A stretch of DNA of 64,000 nucleotides from Verrucomicrobiota bacterium (GCA_018240065.1 JAFEGH010000013.1:17143-81142), one strand, 5' to 3'. Positions 24,989 to 34,747 are shown, counted from the first letter of the stretch. Program-made: numbers and translations. Notes: a model not told the origin generated them from the letters alone.

Positions 24989-26299
24989 ATGTCTAGAGAA
25001 ACTGCTCAACAACCCAAGGAAAAAAAGAAGGTTTTCACATCGATGCATGCATGGGTGATCTGGTTGCTTAGCGCCCTGTTCATGTTCTATAAGTACGCTT
25101 TAGAAGTCTCTCCCAGTGTCATGACCTCAACCTTGATGAGCACCTTTAACATCAGCGGCACCGCCCTCGGTAATTTGGCGGCCTGCTACTTCTACGCCTA
25201 TCTTCTCCTACAGATCCCTGCAGGCCTGCTGCTCGATAAGATCGGACCCAGGAAAGTGACCACCCTTGCGATCGCTTTATGCGCCCTTGGAAGCATGATC
25301 TTCGCTAAAGCCGACACTTTGCTCGTGGCAGGGATCGGACGCTTCCTGACAGGCGCTGGCGCCGCCTTCGCCGCGGTCAACTGCTTAAAACTGATCGCCA
25401 ACTGGTTCCCAACTAATAAATTCGCCTTCATGGCAGGTTTGATGATGACTGTCGCGATGCTAGGGGCAGTCGGCGGTCAGGCTCCTCTTGCAGCTTTCAT
25501 TGAAGCGATGGACTGGCGCTATGCGATGGAGTTCATCGGCATCGCAGGTCTCATTCTGGCAGCGGTCTTCTGGCTGATTGTGCGCGACATTTCCCCTCAG
25601 CATAAGAAAGAGAAGCATATCGTTTCCCAAAATATTTCTTTGGGGGACAGCCTGAAGCGCGTCCTTAAAAACCGTCAGGCATGGTGGTTATCGGCATATA
25701 GCGGATTCGCGTTTGCCCCCGTCATGATCTTCGGAGGGCTTTGGGGCGTTGCCTATACTTCTGAAGCATTCAATCTCACTGCCAATATTTCAGCACAGGC
25801 AGTCTCCCTCATCTTCATCGGCTTTGCCGTCGGCGCTCCCTTCTTCGGATGGTTCTCCGACTGGCTCGGCCGCAGGATTGTCGTGATGTTCTGGGGAACT
25901 CTGCTTGCCTTGATCACAATCTCCGCAGTCATCTATGCCCCCGGTGTGACCCATTCTTCACTCACCCTGTTGCTGTTCCTCTTCGGATTCTTCATCAGCA
26001 GCTTCCTCCTCTGCTTCACGATGATCCGCGAGATCAGCCTTCCGATCCTGGCCGCAACGGCAATCGGCTTCATGAATGCCTTCGACGCTCTTTTCGGGGC
26101 ATTTTCAGATCCCTTGACTGGAAAATTCCTCGACATGGGATGGGATGGAAAACTGGCCGACGGGGCAAGAGTGTTCTCGGTGTCCGCTTACAAAGCGGCA
26201 TTTTTGACACTCCCCGCCTATCTGATCATCTCTTTGCTGATGCTCTCCCGCATTAAAGAGACCCATTGCAAGCCCTCAATTCCTTCCTCTCTTCCCTGA
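24989..26299 (+). CDS. MFS transporter (Pht/ACS-like)
   Basis: 436 residues with 12 helices. DKIGPRKVTTLAIALCALG is motif A, and GIGRFLTGAGAAFAAVNCLKLIANWFPTNKFA gives the RFxxGxG/A...NWFP pattern of anion-cation symporters and of the Legionella phagosomal transporter group, often used by intracellular bacteria to take up amino acids or other host metabolites. The N-terminal 20 residues are basic and soluble. The substrate is unknown. A strong terminator follows. Confidence 0.85.
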   Translation: MSRETAQQPKEKKKVFTSMHAWVIWLLSALFMFYKYALEVSPSVMTSTLMSTFNISGTALGNLAACYFYAYLLLQIPAGLLLDKIGPRKVTTLAIALCALGSMIFAKADTLLVAGIGRFLTGAGAAFAAVNCLKLIANWFPTNKFAFMAGLMMTVAMLGAVGGQAPLAAFIEAMDWRYAMEFIGIAGLILAAVFWLIVRDISPQHKKEKHIVSQNISLGDSLKRVLKNRQAWWLSAYSGFAFAPVMIFGGLWGVAYTSEAFNLTANISAQAVSLIFIGFAVGAPFFGWFSDWLGRRIVVMFWGTLLALITISAVIYAPGVTHSSLTLLLFLFGFFISSFLLCFTMIREISLPILAATAIGFMNAFDALFGAFSDPLTGKFLDMGWDGKLADGARVFSVSAYKAAFLTLPAYLIISLLMLSRIKETHCKPSIPSSLP

Positions 26300-26311
26300 G
26301 AGGCCCAAATA

Positions 26312-26345
26312 CGGGGCGGATTCCTCCGCCCCGCTATATTTTTAT
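26312..26345. terminator. Bidirectional rho-independent terminator
   Basis: cggggcgga (26312-26320) and tccgccccg (26325-26333) form a perfect 9-bp G+C-rich stem with a TTCC loop, followed by a T-rich tract. It lies between the MFS gene and the convergent exported FAD-type gene. Confidence 0.85.
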
Positions 26346-27361
26346 CTAATACTTGCAAACGCCCTTCCATCGGCCCGGTCCTTTAAAAGAGGGATAGCTG
26401 CTTTCCACTTTTCAATGTAGCGGACCATGCCTGCAAAGCTGGATGTGTCGAGCATCTCGACGAGCGGCCCGCCAATCTGAACGACATTCGATGTGTTCAT
26501 ATAGGTTTGATAGTAGACGAAGGAATCGGAGGCGACAATTTGCGCCTGCGGGGTCAACAACCCCTTGCCTTTAAAAGCCTCCAGGAATTTGTGCATTTCG
26601 TGTGCATCGCACTTCCCATGGGTCTGAACGACGATCAGCTGCAGGCCGTCTCTTGGCATCTCAAGAAAGGGGGTCAGGTTCATGGCCCGGGACATGCCCG
26701 GCGCTATTCCGTTGAGATAGGTAAATCGAGAAGGGGTTGGGTCTTCGACCAGCATATAGAGATGGTTGTAGTGATGCTTGGGATATTCCTGGTTGCTGAA
26801 ATTGGGATTTTCAACACGAAAGCTGCTGACCGGAGTGATGATCAGCTTGGATGTCTTGTAACGGACGTTGCCAAGCGATAGCTCCACATAGCCATGAGCC
26901 TGGTCGATATAGATGCTCTCCAATCTTTGATTGAGAATGACCCCATTGCCGCGGGCATCGATCGCTCTCTTAAGTTTTGTGATGAGCTCGTGGCACCCTC
27001 CAGAAAAATAGTACCCGTTTGGACATCTCGCATGGGTCCCGACCGCTTCCTCGCTAGAGTGTTCAAGGCAGATGAATCTGCAGCCGAAGTAGTTTTCGAA
27101 AAACTCTTTTAGTCTCTGGTCGGATCCGATCAAATGGCATCCCAGGTCGGCGTGGGCAACTCCGCAGATATCGACGCTCTTCCAGGCGCCCCCGCATCTG
27201 TCGTCAGCTTCAAGAATCAACACCCTCTCATTTCGATAAATATGATAGATCGCCTCTAGCATCGAGGTCGGAGAAGTTCCGACAACAGCGATGTCGAAAT
27301 CGGTCTGGGCGGCAAAGAGCCATCCCTGGAGGAATAGTGCAATTGTGAGTATAAAACGCAT
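26342..27361 (-). CDS. Exported FAD/NAD(P)-binding oxidoreductase-like protein
   Basis: 339 residues. The signal peptide MRFILTIALFLQGWLFAAQ is followed by a dinucleotide fold: FDIAVVGTSPTSMLEAIYH (the usual GxGxxG is GTSPTS here) and VLILEADDRCGGAWK, where Glu binds the ribose and GGAW matches the GG doublet of flavin amine-oxidase-like enzymes. GGCHELITKLKRAIDARG and the LESI strand continue this pattern. No reaction can be named. A flavoprotein with a Sec signal would have to obtain FAD outside the cytoplasm, or use another cofactor. Confidence 0.75.
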   Translation of the reverse strand: MRFILTIALFLQGWLFAAQTDFDIAVVGTSPTSMLEAIYHIYRNERVLILEADDRCGGAWKSVDICGVAHADLGCHLIGSDQRLKEFFENYFGCRFICLEHSSEEAVGTHARCPNGYYFSGGCHELITKLKRAIDARGNGVILNQRLESIYIDQAHGYVELSLGNVRYKTSKLIITPVSSFRVENPNFSNQEYPKHHYNHLYMLVEDPTPSRFTYLNGIAPGMSRAMNLTPFLEMPRDGLQLIVVQTHGKCDAHEMHKFLEAFKGKGLLTPQAQIVASDSFVYYQTYMNTSNVVQIGGPLVEMLDTSSFAGMVRYIEKWKAAIPLLKDRADGRAFASIR

Positions 27362-27663
27362 CGGCCTCTCCAGTTAAAGAAAAGGAGCGGATTATATCGC
27401 GGGTCGAAAAACAATGCTGTCAAAATTTTTACACATACTGAGCGAAAGGGTCCGCTCTTTTAGAAGCAGGATAAACGCAGTCGATAGTCCGATCGACCAG
27501 AAGGATCGCCATCGCTCTCTTATTCTACCCGAGAACAAAAAGCTGACCTAGGGAACGTACCTAAATGCGAGGAGCAATTTCAAATGTCGGGATATTCGCC
27601 TCTACCCTTACAATCCAGCACACTCCAGAAGCGCCCAGAAACCTATATTTAGCAAGGGAACTG
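27362..27663. other. Intergenic region, no gene seen
   Basis: 302 bp upstream of the exported oxidoreductase (minus strand) and downstream of the ABC-F gene (minus strand). No coding, tRNA or repeat structure was recognised. Confidence 0.5.
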
Positions 27664-29475
27664 TCATATTCCAGACTCCTTTTTTAGGGCTTCGAGCTCT
27701 TCGCCGAGCTTCATGAACTTCTCATAGTGCTGTTGGATCTCTTTTTCCCGCTGGCCTGTTGACTTGAGAAGGTCCTGGATTTTATCAGCCTCATTGTTTT
27801 GAGAGGCTTGGATCAAAAGCGCGTTTTCTCTCATCTGCAATGCTTCCAGATCGCTGATCGCCTTCTCGAGTTTGCGCAGCTCATTTTCCATGGGACGGAT
27901 CCTTGCACGGCTGGCCATCAATTCCTCATGCCGTTTCTTGCGCTCTTCCTTTTCTGACAGGCTGCTTTTCTTCTTGGAAGGAGCACTCTCTTCTTCCCAG
28001 CCGACCTTTTCAAGGAAATCCTCATAATGGCCGTTAAACGGCGACTGCCTGCCCACATGACAGACAATGAGCTGATGAAGCTGCAGCCTTTTCAAGATCA
28101 ATTCACTGTGGGTGACGATGACAACAGCCCCCTCGAAATCTTCCAGAGCGTCGATTAGCGCCTCAATAGATTCAACATCCAGGTGGTGCGTCGGCTCGTC
28201 AAGCAGCAGAAGATTGCACGGCCTTGCCAGAATTTTTCCCAGAAGCACGCGGCTTTTTTCTCCGCCTGAAAGAACAGCGATCTTCTTTTTTGCAGTATCT
28301 CCGGGAAACATCATCTGCCCGCAGATTGCTTTGACCTGCGTCAAATTCAATGTGGGATTGGCGTCTGCGATCTCTTCTTCGATAGTGGAGTCCGGCTTCA
28401 GTCTTTGAATGTTCGTCTGGCCGAAGTAGCCGATCGTCGCCTGGTCGGAAATGCGGACTTCCCCCTTTTCGGGAGAAAGCTCCCCTGAGATCAGCCGGAG
28501 CAGCGTCGACTTTCCATACCCGTTCTTTCCGATAATCGCGACCCTGTCCCCCTTCTCAATGGCAAATGACAGATCATGGATGATCGGCTTATCGCTCTGG
28601 TAGGCAAAAGAGATCTCTTTGGTCTCCACCATCTTTTTTCCATGGAACGGACGCTCGTGGAAACTAAAGTCCAGATCATAAAGCGCCTTGAGCTGCTCAA
28701 GGGCTGGAATCCGGCTCAGCATTTTTTGCTTGGACTGTGCCTGGGCGGCTTTGCTCGCCTTGGCGCCGAAGCGATCGACGAACGACTGCAAGTGGGCCTT
28801 TTTTTTCTCAAGATTGATCCGTGTGCGCTCATGGATTTCCTCTCCCAGGACGACCTGCTCGAAAAAGACAGTCGTCCCCCCTTTGTATTTGCGCACCTTT
28901 TTGCGGTGCACCCCCAGCGTATGGGTCGTGACGGAATCCATGAACTCGCGGTCGTGCGAGATCAAAATCAGAGCCCCTTTCCACTGCTGCAGAAAACGAG
29001 CGAGGAAGCGGATCGAGAGGATGTCGAGGTAGTTCGTAGGTTCGTCCAGCAGAAGGCAGTCGGGTTCGGAAAGAAGCACTTTGGCAAGATGGAGCCTCAG
29101 TTGATATCCCCCCGACATCTGGTGTGGAGAGATGTCCATCTCTTCCTCCTTAAAGCCCAGTCCCGACAGGATCTTCTCAGCCCTGTAGGTTTCATCCCGC
29201 TCCTCGGGTCTCAGGCCTAAACAGCCTTCCTCGAGAACGGTATTACAGGTAAAACGGATGTGCTGGTCAAGGTAGCCGAGCTTATAGCCTTTGGAAAAGG
29301 AGATCGTCCCCTTATCAGGCTTTTCCTGGCCGACGAGCAGCCGCATAAGCGTCGTCTTGCCGGAACCGTTGCGCCCGATCAGCCCGCAACGCTCGTCTTC
29401 GCTCACTGTGAACGAGACATCTTCCAGCACAGGGTCTCCGCTATAAGATAGGCTTAAGTTATCGACTTGGATCAT
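27664..29475 (-). CDS. ABC-F family ATPase (translation factor type)
   Basis: 603 residues with two ABC ATPase domains and no membrane helices. Domain 1 has IGRNGSGKTTLMRLL, HQMSGGYQLRLHLAKVL and LLLDEPTNYLD; domain 2 has IGKNGYGKSTLLRLI, LSGGEKSRVLLGKIL and LLLDEPTHHLD. A linker of about 80 residues rich in Lys/Gln separates them, and a C-terminal coiled coil (SEKEERKKRHEELM onwards) follows. This is the ABC-F plan (YheS-like); these proteins act on the ribosome. It is full length and cytosolic. A second ABC-F, Uup, is at 53302. Confidence 0.92.
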   Translation of the reverse strand: MIQVDNLSLSYSGDPVLEDVSFTVSEDERCGLIGRNGSGKTTLMRLLVGQEKPDKGTISFSKGYKLGYLDQHIRFTCNTVLEEGCLGLRPEERDETYRAEKILSGLGFKEEEMDISPHQMSGGYQLRLHLAKVLLSEPDCLLLDEPTNYLDILSIRFLARFLQQWKGALILISHDREFMDSVTTHTLGVHRKKVRKYKGGTTVFFEQVVLGEEIHERTRINLEKKKAHLQSFVDRFGAKASKAAQAQSKQKMLSRIPALEQLKALYDLDFSFHERPFHGKKMVETKEISFAYQSDKPIIHDLSFAIEKGDRVAIIGKNGYGKSTLLRLISGELSPEKGEVRISDQATIGYFGQTNIQRLKPDSTIEEEIADANPTLNLTQVKAICGQMMFPGDTAKKKIAVLSGGEKSRVLLGKILARPCNLLLLDEPTHHLDVESIEALIDALEDFEGAVVIVTHSELILKRLQLHQLIVCHVGRQSPFNGHYEDFLEKVGWEEESAPSKKKSSLSEKEERKKRHEELMASRARIRPMENELRKLEKAISDLEALQMRENALLIQASQNNEADKIQDLLKSTGQREKEIQQHYEKFMKLGEELEALKKESGI

Positions 29476-29636
29476 GTTTTGTGATGAGCTTGTATAGAAA
29501 AAGCAAACTCAAACGATACCATTATTCCCCTCTGAAGTTCAATCGAAACCAGCTTGGAGATACATTCCTACTTTCCCCTTTTGGAGAAATTCACATTTTA
29601 ATATTGTCATTGCATAATCTTAACAATCGAGGTTCC

Positions 29637-30452
29637 ATGGCCGTACCCTCAGGAAACTTAGCCCCCCGATTCCATGCCACTGGAATCGAAGCCTATGTGA
29701 TGACCTATGACAAGCAGCAAACCGCGTCTTCAACCGTACAGGAAGATTTGCCTCAAAGCCCCGTCCCGACCTCTGGCACTCTCGATCCTTCACTTGTGGC
29801 AAGCGATCAACAAAGAAAACAGGAAATCCAGGATTCTGCAATGTTAAGGACCCCTGACCGCCCCACCTTCACCGCACTGATCAGAGACACCGTGAGCGGT
29901 CCCGGGCATAAAACTGTGGAGAACTTTCTCGTCGGCATGTTCCGTCCGACTCCTGACAGGCAGAAATACGCTCAATATCTGTGCAACCTCCAGCACGACA
30001 TCGGCATTGTTGAAGCGCTTTTAAGAAAAGAAAACCTGCCGATGAAAACCTTGACAAGGCTTTATTTCGCACAAAAGATCGCCCAGGACTTAAGCCAACT
30101 TCAATTTCAGGGAGAGATATCGCCATTGATGCGGCAGCATGATCACGAAGCGCACTTCAAAGGGATGGCGGGAAGTCCCCATTTACTGATGGGACATTTT
30201 GCCATCCACTCTCTGGGATTGCTTGCCGGAGGCAAGATCCTCTCTGCAATGATCAGCCGCGCATTTGGAGCTGATTGCGTCCACCTTTACGACTTTTCCC
30301 CCGATCCTGAAGGCCTCAAAGCTGAATTTAAGAGTGAACTCGATCAGTATATGCTGGGATTGACGGATGCGCAAGTTAGAGAACTGCAAAATGAAATGGA
30401 ACACATCTGGGAATTTGCAGGCGACCTGACGGGCAATGATATTAGAAAATAA
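29637..30452 (+). CDS. Haem-oxygenase-like protein with altered distal pocket
   Basis: 271 residues: a ~75-residue disordered Ser/Pro/Gln-rich start, then an all-helical domain resembling haem oxygenase (PF01126). GHKTVENFLVGMF (from about 89) keeps the proximal His. KYAQYLCNLQHDIGIVEALL is the second helix. HLLMGHFAIHSLGLLAGGKIL (about 182-202) matches the distal helix LGDLSGGQ, but the Asp needed for oxygen activation is Leu. The end LDQYMLGLTDAQVRELQNE fits too. It may bind haem without cleaving it, or have another role. GAGG before ATG 29637 sets the start. There is no signal peptide; the N-terminus is effector-like. Confidence 0.55.
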   Translation: MAVPSGNLAPRFHATGIEAYVMTYDKQQTASSTVQEDLPQSPVPTSGTLDPSLVASDQQRKQEIQDSAMLRTPDRPTFTALIRDTVSGPGHKTVENFLVGMFRPTPDRQKYAQYLCNLQHDIGIVEALLRKENLPMKTLTRLYFAQKIAQDLSQLQFQGEISPLMRQHDHEAHFKGMAGSPHLLMGHFAIHSLGLLAGGKILSAMISRAFGADCVHLYDFSPDPEGLKAEFKSELDQYMLGLTDAQVRELQNEMEHIWEFAGDLTGNDIRK

Positions 30453-30501
30453 TCCATCTAGAGACGATCATGGGCTCTAATTCAAAGGGCCCTATTCCAT
30501 T

Positions 30502-31089
30502 TTAAGTCGCTTGAAAATCGCTCATCTTCTCAAGAGATGTTGCAACCCCCTCACCAAAGGAAAAGAATCCATTGATAAGAGTTCCGAAATCTTCCCGGGG
30601 CTTCGGACCCGCGCCATAGCGCGCCAGTTGGGTGTTGACCCTTTCTTCCTGCGGGTGCTCGACGAGCGCTTGCCCCCACACCAGGGCTTGGGCCTTGGAG
30701 AAAGCGACCGCTCCGCCAAACAGCATCACCCCGCCAATGACGGCAGGAATTCCAAGAGCCGCACGGAGTAAAAATCCAATCCCGCGGCCAGGGCCTTCGG
30801 ATGTAGAGAAATAGGCGTGTGTGTGTTTGGCCAACGCGGCGCATGCTTTAGCAACAAATTCGCCGAACTTGGAGACGGCGAAAGGCGCAATGCCTAAAGT
30901 TAAAGCCACTGCGGACTTGGCAGCTAGTTCGAACCCCTCAATTTTAATATCTGCAGTTGGAGAAGAAGAGAACGTATCTACAGAATTTCCTGTGCTGGCT
31001 CTTCGAACGGTCATAGCTACAGTGGGATGCATAGCGCCGGAAACAGGTGAATTTCCACTGATATTTTGACGGGGATCAATACTGTTCAT
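30502..31089 (-). CDS. Hypothetical protein with two hydrophobic segments (Inc-like)
   Basis: 195 residues, not recognised as a known family. A polar N-terminus of about 55 residues rich in Ser/Thr/Asn is followed by the hydrophobic stretches AVALTLGIAPFAVSKFGEFV and GFLLRAALGIPAVIGGVMLF. A soluble tail of about 60 residues ends the protein. No signal peptide is present. This polar head with a paired hydrophobic hairpin resembles chlamydial inclusion-membrane (Inc) proteins, but the segments are about 30 residues apart, further than usual. An Inc-type role is only a suggestion. Confidence 0.6.
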   Translation of the reverse strand: MNSIDPRQNISGNSPVSGAMHPTVAMTVRRASTGNSVDTFSSSPTADIKIEGFELAAKSAVALTLGIAPFAVSKFGEFVAKACAALAKHTHAYFSTSEGPGRGIGFLLRAALGIPAVIGGVMLFGGAVAFSKAQALVWGQALVEHPQEERVNTQLARYGAGPKPREDFGTLINGFFSFGEGVATSLEKMSDFQAT

Positions 31090-31264
31090 AAATCCTCATA
31101 ATAACAAAAAATATATCGCATTATATTATAATACAGAAATAGATAAAACTATAATCTGAGAATATCCCCCCCCTTTTTTCGCTACCAAACAATTGATTTT
31201 TATAGACCTAGGACATACCATTGCTTTCAAAATTTAACTTTTGATTAGGACAGGTTCATCAACA

Positions 31265-32239
31265 ATGATTTCTTTTAAAACCTTTTCTTCCTTCTTTCTT
31301 TCTCTCCACCTTGCTCTTTTTACTCTACATGCCGAGGAGGAAGATGTTGACAGGATCGCCCGCGTCGCCACCCAGCTTTCCAAAGAGGAGTCCGCGTTTG
31401 CATCCATCCATAAACTGGGAGGAGGGTTGACCAATATCAACTACAAGGTCTGCATCAACTCCGATGCGTACTTCATCCGGTGCGGCTCCATTCTCAACTC
31501 TACATTAGGGTCATTCATGGAGAGGGAGTGGGCCTGCTCCAAAATGGTTTCCGAGGCAGGGCTGGCGCCCAGGACCATCATGTATATTCCCGAGGAGAGG
31601 ATCCTCGTGACGGATTTCATCGACACGCATGGAAACAGCGTCAACCTTCACGACTTCCCGTCCCTTCAGAAATTTTGCGCCCTAGTCCGCAATTTACACA
31701 CTCTGGATGTTGCTTTTCCCGCCCAGTTCTGCCCCTTCGAATCGATCCATACCTATGTAAAGAACGCCCAGGAAAAAGAAGCCTTTCTGCCGGAAATTGT
31801 TTTTCAGACGCTGCTCCCTTTGATTGAACGCTTAAAGCCGCTCCTGGAAGCGACCTCTGAAACAGCACCCTGCCACCTCGATCTGCATCATGGCAATGTC
31901 CTGGACGACGGGGAGAAAATGTGGCTGATCGACTGGGAATACGCCGCTATGGGCGACCCTTATTTCGACCTGGGAACGATCGCATCGACGGAAAGCTTTT
32001 CAAATAAAGAAATGAAACTGCTGCTGAAAGCTTATCTTCAGGGAAGGGAGCCAAGCGTGGAAGAATTTACCCGACTGTACTACATGCGCATTGTTGCGGA
32101 CGCCAGATGGGCGCTCTGGAGCTATCTCCAGTCAAAAATCTCCCCTCTTGAATTCGATTTTACGCCTTATGGGGATCTTTTTTTGCAGGAGAGCCTCGAA
32201 CGCCTGGGGAATGTTTTCCCGGACGAGGCAGGAAACTAA
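31265..32239 (+). CDS. Exported phosphotransferase (APH/choline-kinase-like)
   Basis: About 324 residues. The signal peptide MISFKTFSSFFLSLHLALFT ends near LHAEEED; an aminoglycoside-phosphotransferase/choline-kinase fold (PF01636) follows. IHKLGGGLTNINYKVCIN is the N-lobe start typical of LicA/choline kinases, HLDLHHGNVLDDGEKMWLI carries the catalytic HxDxxxxN loop, and DWEYAAMGDPYFDLG the metal-binding Asp. It should phosphorylate a small hydroxyl compound such as choline, ethanolamine or a sugar. Normally such kinases are cytosolic; the signal peptide is the odd feature. ATG 31265 is chosen because it begins the signal. Confidence 0.85.
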   Translation: MISFKTFSSFFLSLHLALFTLHAEEEDVDRIARVATQLSKEESAFASIHKLGGGLTNINYKVCINSDAYFIRCGSILNSTLGSFMEREWACSKMVSEAGLAPRTIMYIPEERILVTDFIDTHGNSVNLHDFPSLQKFCALVRNLHTLDVAFPAQFCPFESIHTYVKNAQEKEAFLPEIVFQTLLPLIERLKPLLEATSETAPCHLDLHHGNVLDDGEKMWLIDWEYAAMGDPYFDLGTIASTESFSNKEMKLLLKAYLQGREPSVEEFTRLYYMRIVADARWALWSYLQSKISPLEFDFTPYGDLFLQESLERLGNVFPDEAGN

Positions 32240-32275
32240 CGCTCGGCCCAGGAATCAATACCAAGAATGCGGGGT

Positions 32276-34747
32276 TCACTCATCTGCTAAGCGAAGCATC
32301 AGAGAGGGTATCTTCGTTGTTTCAATTAAGCTTAAAATGAAATTTCGACCTCGCTCTATGGCCTGGACAAAATAGCCTGGGGATATTTCTGAAGGAACTT
32401 CGGTCGGTTGTCCCAAATCAAGCACCCTCTCCTGCCGATGCGCAGCGTCGAGCATGGCCTTGCGAAAGACCATGTCATACCTCTGGCCGGGGGATGGGGA
32501 ACCATCAGCGGTTTGCGTCCAACTGGACGAGCGCGCGGTTTCCATGACCCGCTTTAAACACGCCGTTTTCCCTGTATCATCTAAGGAGCGCCAGTACTTG
32601 ATCGCTTCCTTGACAGAGGCGGCTACTGCGGCATCCTGTTCCTGGGATTCCCAGTCAGGATGTCTTGGGAATAAAAACCCGTTGAAATCACTATCAGTGA
32701 CAGGTTTGACTGTGTCGGCCAAACCCCCGGTCTTCGAGGCGATCGCAAGCTGTGCAAAAAGCCATCCTTCAAACTGAACCAGACCGCATGGTTCGAACTT
32801 GGATGGGAATACACCAATATCGCTCATCGCGCGGAACAACGATCCGACCCCGGGGATCTCCTCTGTTCCTTGCTGGATCTCAAAGCGGCCTCCCTTCTTC
32901 CTGTCGCGTATCACGAGAACTTTGCCGCCCTCCTGCGAGGCATCAAACGTGCGGGCCTCGAGCTCACATGCATCGAGGATCTGATTTTCTTTAACGTCGC
33001 TCTCTTCCGCAAAACCCATCGCAATGAAGTTGCTTCCAATCTCTTTTGCTGCATGGATGAGTTGCGGGAATTTGTCCACCCCCTTCTGATCGACATAGCG
33101 TCCAACAAATAGAAGATTTTCTCCTTTAGTGACGTCGATTCCATATTTTTCTATCCATTCGGGATGATATTTTTTGATCCATTTCTGCAGCTGCTCGGCA
33201 ATTAGTCTCTTTTTGGCAGGAATATCGGGTGTATCAGGTCCAAAGGTAAGGTCGATTGCCATGCCTGTTTCAGGATCTTTCCAGTTTTTAAGCTGGGCAT
33301 CAGTTTCTGGATTCCATAATTCGGGATTAGCTCCGTTGAGAATGCCGCTCAAACGATTTTCGTGGGCGACTGCCCGCATTTCAGGATCGATGCCTGAACC
33401 GAGCATCTCTTCTTGCGCTTCGAGAGCAAAGGTTGGCGAAACAATGACAACCTGGTCGGCCCATCGAATCGCTTGACGCATCGTATTGAACGGACCTCCA
33501 TCATGAAATGAGTCTCCGAAGAAATCATTCTGCATCGTCGCTGCAGACTTTTCCTCTAAGATCCCCTGACAGCCGTAGCAGTTGTTGTGAATAATGAACA
33601 CTGTTGCGGGATAGAGGCCTTTGGACCACTCCTCAAAATGGCTTCTGGCGATGCGGTCGATGGCGTAGGCGCCATGCCAGTCATTGACCCCGACGGCAGC
33701 ATATTCATGTTTGGTTTGGTCGAGATAACTTTTCAAACCCATGGCAAAATAGCACATCCTCTTTTTCAGACCGACCCAGGGCTCATCGGGAACTGCCAAG
33801 GGGCCGTCCTGGTAGATACCCGGCATGTCCAGTCTGAAATAAGTATTGGTCGGATCAGAGTGGAAAAGGAATCTGACCCCGCCTACCCGTTCAGTGACTT
33901 TGAGCTCATCTACCTTTTCATTGCCGTCCACAAAAAAGCGCAGGGCGATGTCAGATGTTTTAAGGGTTTCTGCAACAGTGGATGGCAGGAGGCTCAGTCC
34001 TGGAAGAAAAACATCCACTTCATAACCTTGTTTAGCCAGACTGTCCGCCATTCCCTTGACGGCAGGGGCTAAACCGCCGTGCTGGAAGATTTTTGCATAT
34101 TCCCAGGAAACAAGAAGGATCCGCTTAGCCTTAGGATCACCTTTGCCTGAAACGGCCTCCTTGAAACGCATCGGATCCAAAGCGCTCTGCTTTTGGGAAG
34201 TTGCAGGAAAAGCGGGGGTCCGGCTCAGTTTTTCCATTCCCTGGGCCAGGTGGTCATCAAGCGCCTTTGCAATCCATTGTTTCGAGGGATAGTCTGGGAG
34301 CACGCCTGAGTGTTCATAACTTGAAATATAGTCCTGCATTTGTTCGAGCAGTGTTTTGTTCGCCCCGTTGCAAATTTTGAGAAGCAGGCGTGGATCTGAG
34401 AGGATTGCGTCTTCTCCAAAGTTGGGATTTCCAAGCGGCCTCTTATAGGCTATCCATACCCCTAATGAGAGGGCCTGTCGGACGCTTGGAGGCAGGCGTT
34501 TAAATTTGTTGCGCAAATACTGACTTGGTAGGAAGGAGGAGCTCAGATCCTTCTGAAATGCTTTTAGCTCCAAAAGCGTGCTGGAAAAGAATGGCGCTTG
34601 GGTAGATTCCGGGTAAACGACTGGATCTGTCCAGGAGGCTTCATTTTCGTTTTCATCCCTGAACATATGCGGCGGCGGCAAAATATCGAATAAGGGCAAT
34701 AAGGAAGCCGCTTCACGGTACTTAGTTAAACCACTAATAAAAGCCAT
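32276..34747 (-). CDS. GT5 glycogen/starch-synthase-like protein with ~200-residue N-terminal extension
   Basis: 823 residues. The C-terminal ~600 residues follow glycogen synthase (GT5, GT-B fold): KRILLVSWEYAKIFQHGGL (about 208-226), GVNDWHGAYA, LNGANPELWNPETD, LLFVGRYVDQKGVDKF, and SKFEPCGLVQFEGWLFAQLA then SKTGGLADTV. In GlgA the first motif is K-x-G-G-L, whose Lys binds ADP-glucose; here it is Q-H-G-G-L, so donor use may have changed. The first ~200 residues match nothing I know and lack a signal peptide. GGGAG before ATG 34747 sets the start. A secreted glucosyltransferase is possible. Confidence 0.8.
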   Translation of the reverse strand: MAFISGLTKYREAASLLPLFDILPPPHMFRDENENEASWTDPVVYPESTQAPFFSSTLLELKAFQKDLSSSFLPSQYLRNKFKRLPPSVRQALSLGVWIAYKRPLGNPNFGEDAILSDPRLLLKICNGANKTLLEQMQDYISSYEHSGVLPDYPSKQWIAKALDDHLAQGMEKLSRTPAFPATSQKQSALDPMRFKEAVSGKGDPKAKRILLVSWEYAKIFQHGGLAPAVKGMADSLAKQGYEVDVFLPGLSLLPSTVAETLKTSDIALRFFVDGNEKVDELKVTERVGGVRFLFHSDPTNTYFRLDMPGIYQDGPLAVPDEPWVGLKKRMCYFAMGLKSYLDQTKHEYAAVGVNDWHGAYAIDRIARSHFEEWSKGLYPATVFIIHNNCYGCQGILEEKSAATMQNDFFGDSFHDGGPFNTMRQAIRWADQVVIVSPTFALEAQEEMLGSGIDPEMRAVAHENRLSGILNGANPELWNPETDAQLKNWKDPETGMAIDLTFGPDTPDIPAKKRLIAEQLQKWIKKYHPEWIEKYGIDVTKGENLLFVGRYVDQKGVDKFPQLIHAAKEIGSNFIAMGFAEESDVKENQILDACELEARTFDASQEGGKVLVIRDRKKGGRFEIQQGTEEIPGVGSLFRAMSDIGVFPSKFEPCGLVQFEGWLFAQLAIASKTGGLADTVKPVTDSDFNGFLFPRHPDWESQEQDAAVAASVKEAIKYWRSLDDTGKTACLKRVMETARSSSWTQTADGSPSPGQRYDMVFRKAMLDAAHRQERVLDLGQPTEVPSEISPGYFVQAIERGRNFILSLIETTKIPSLMLRLADE

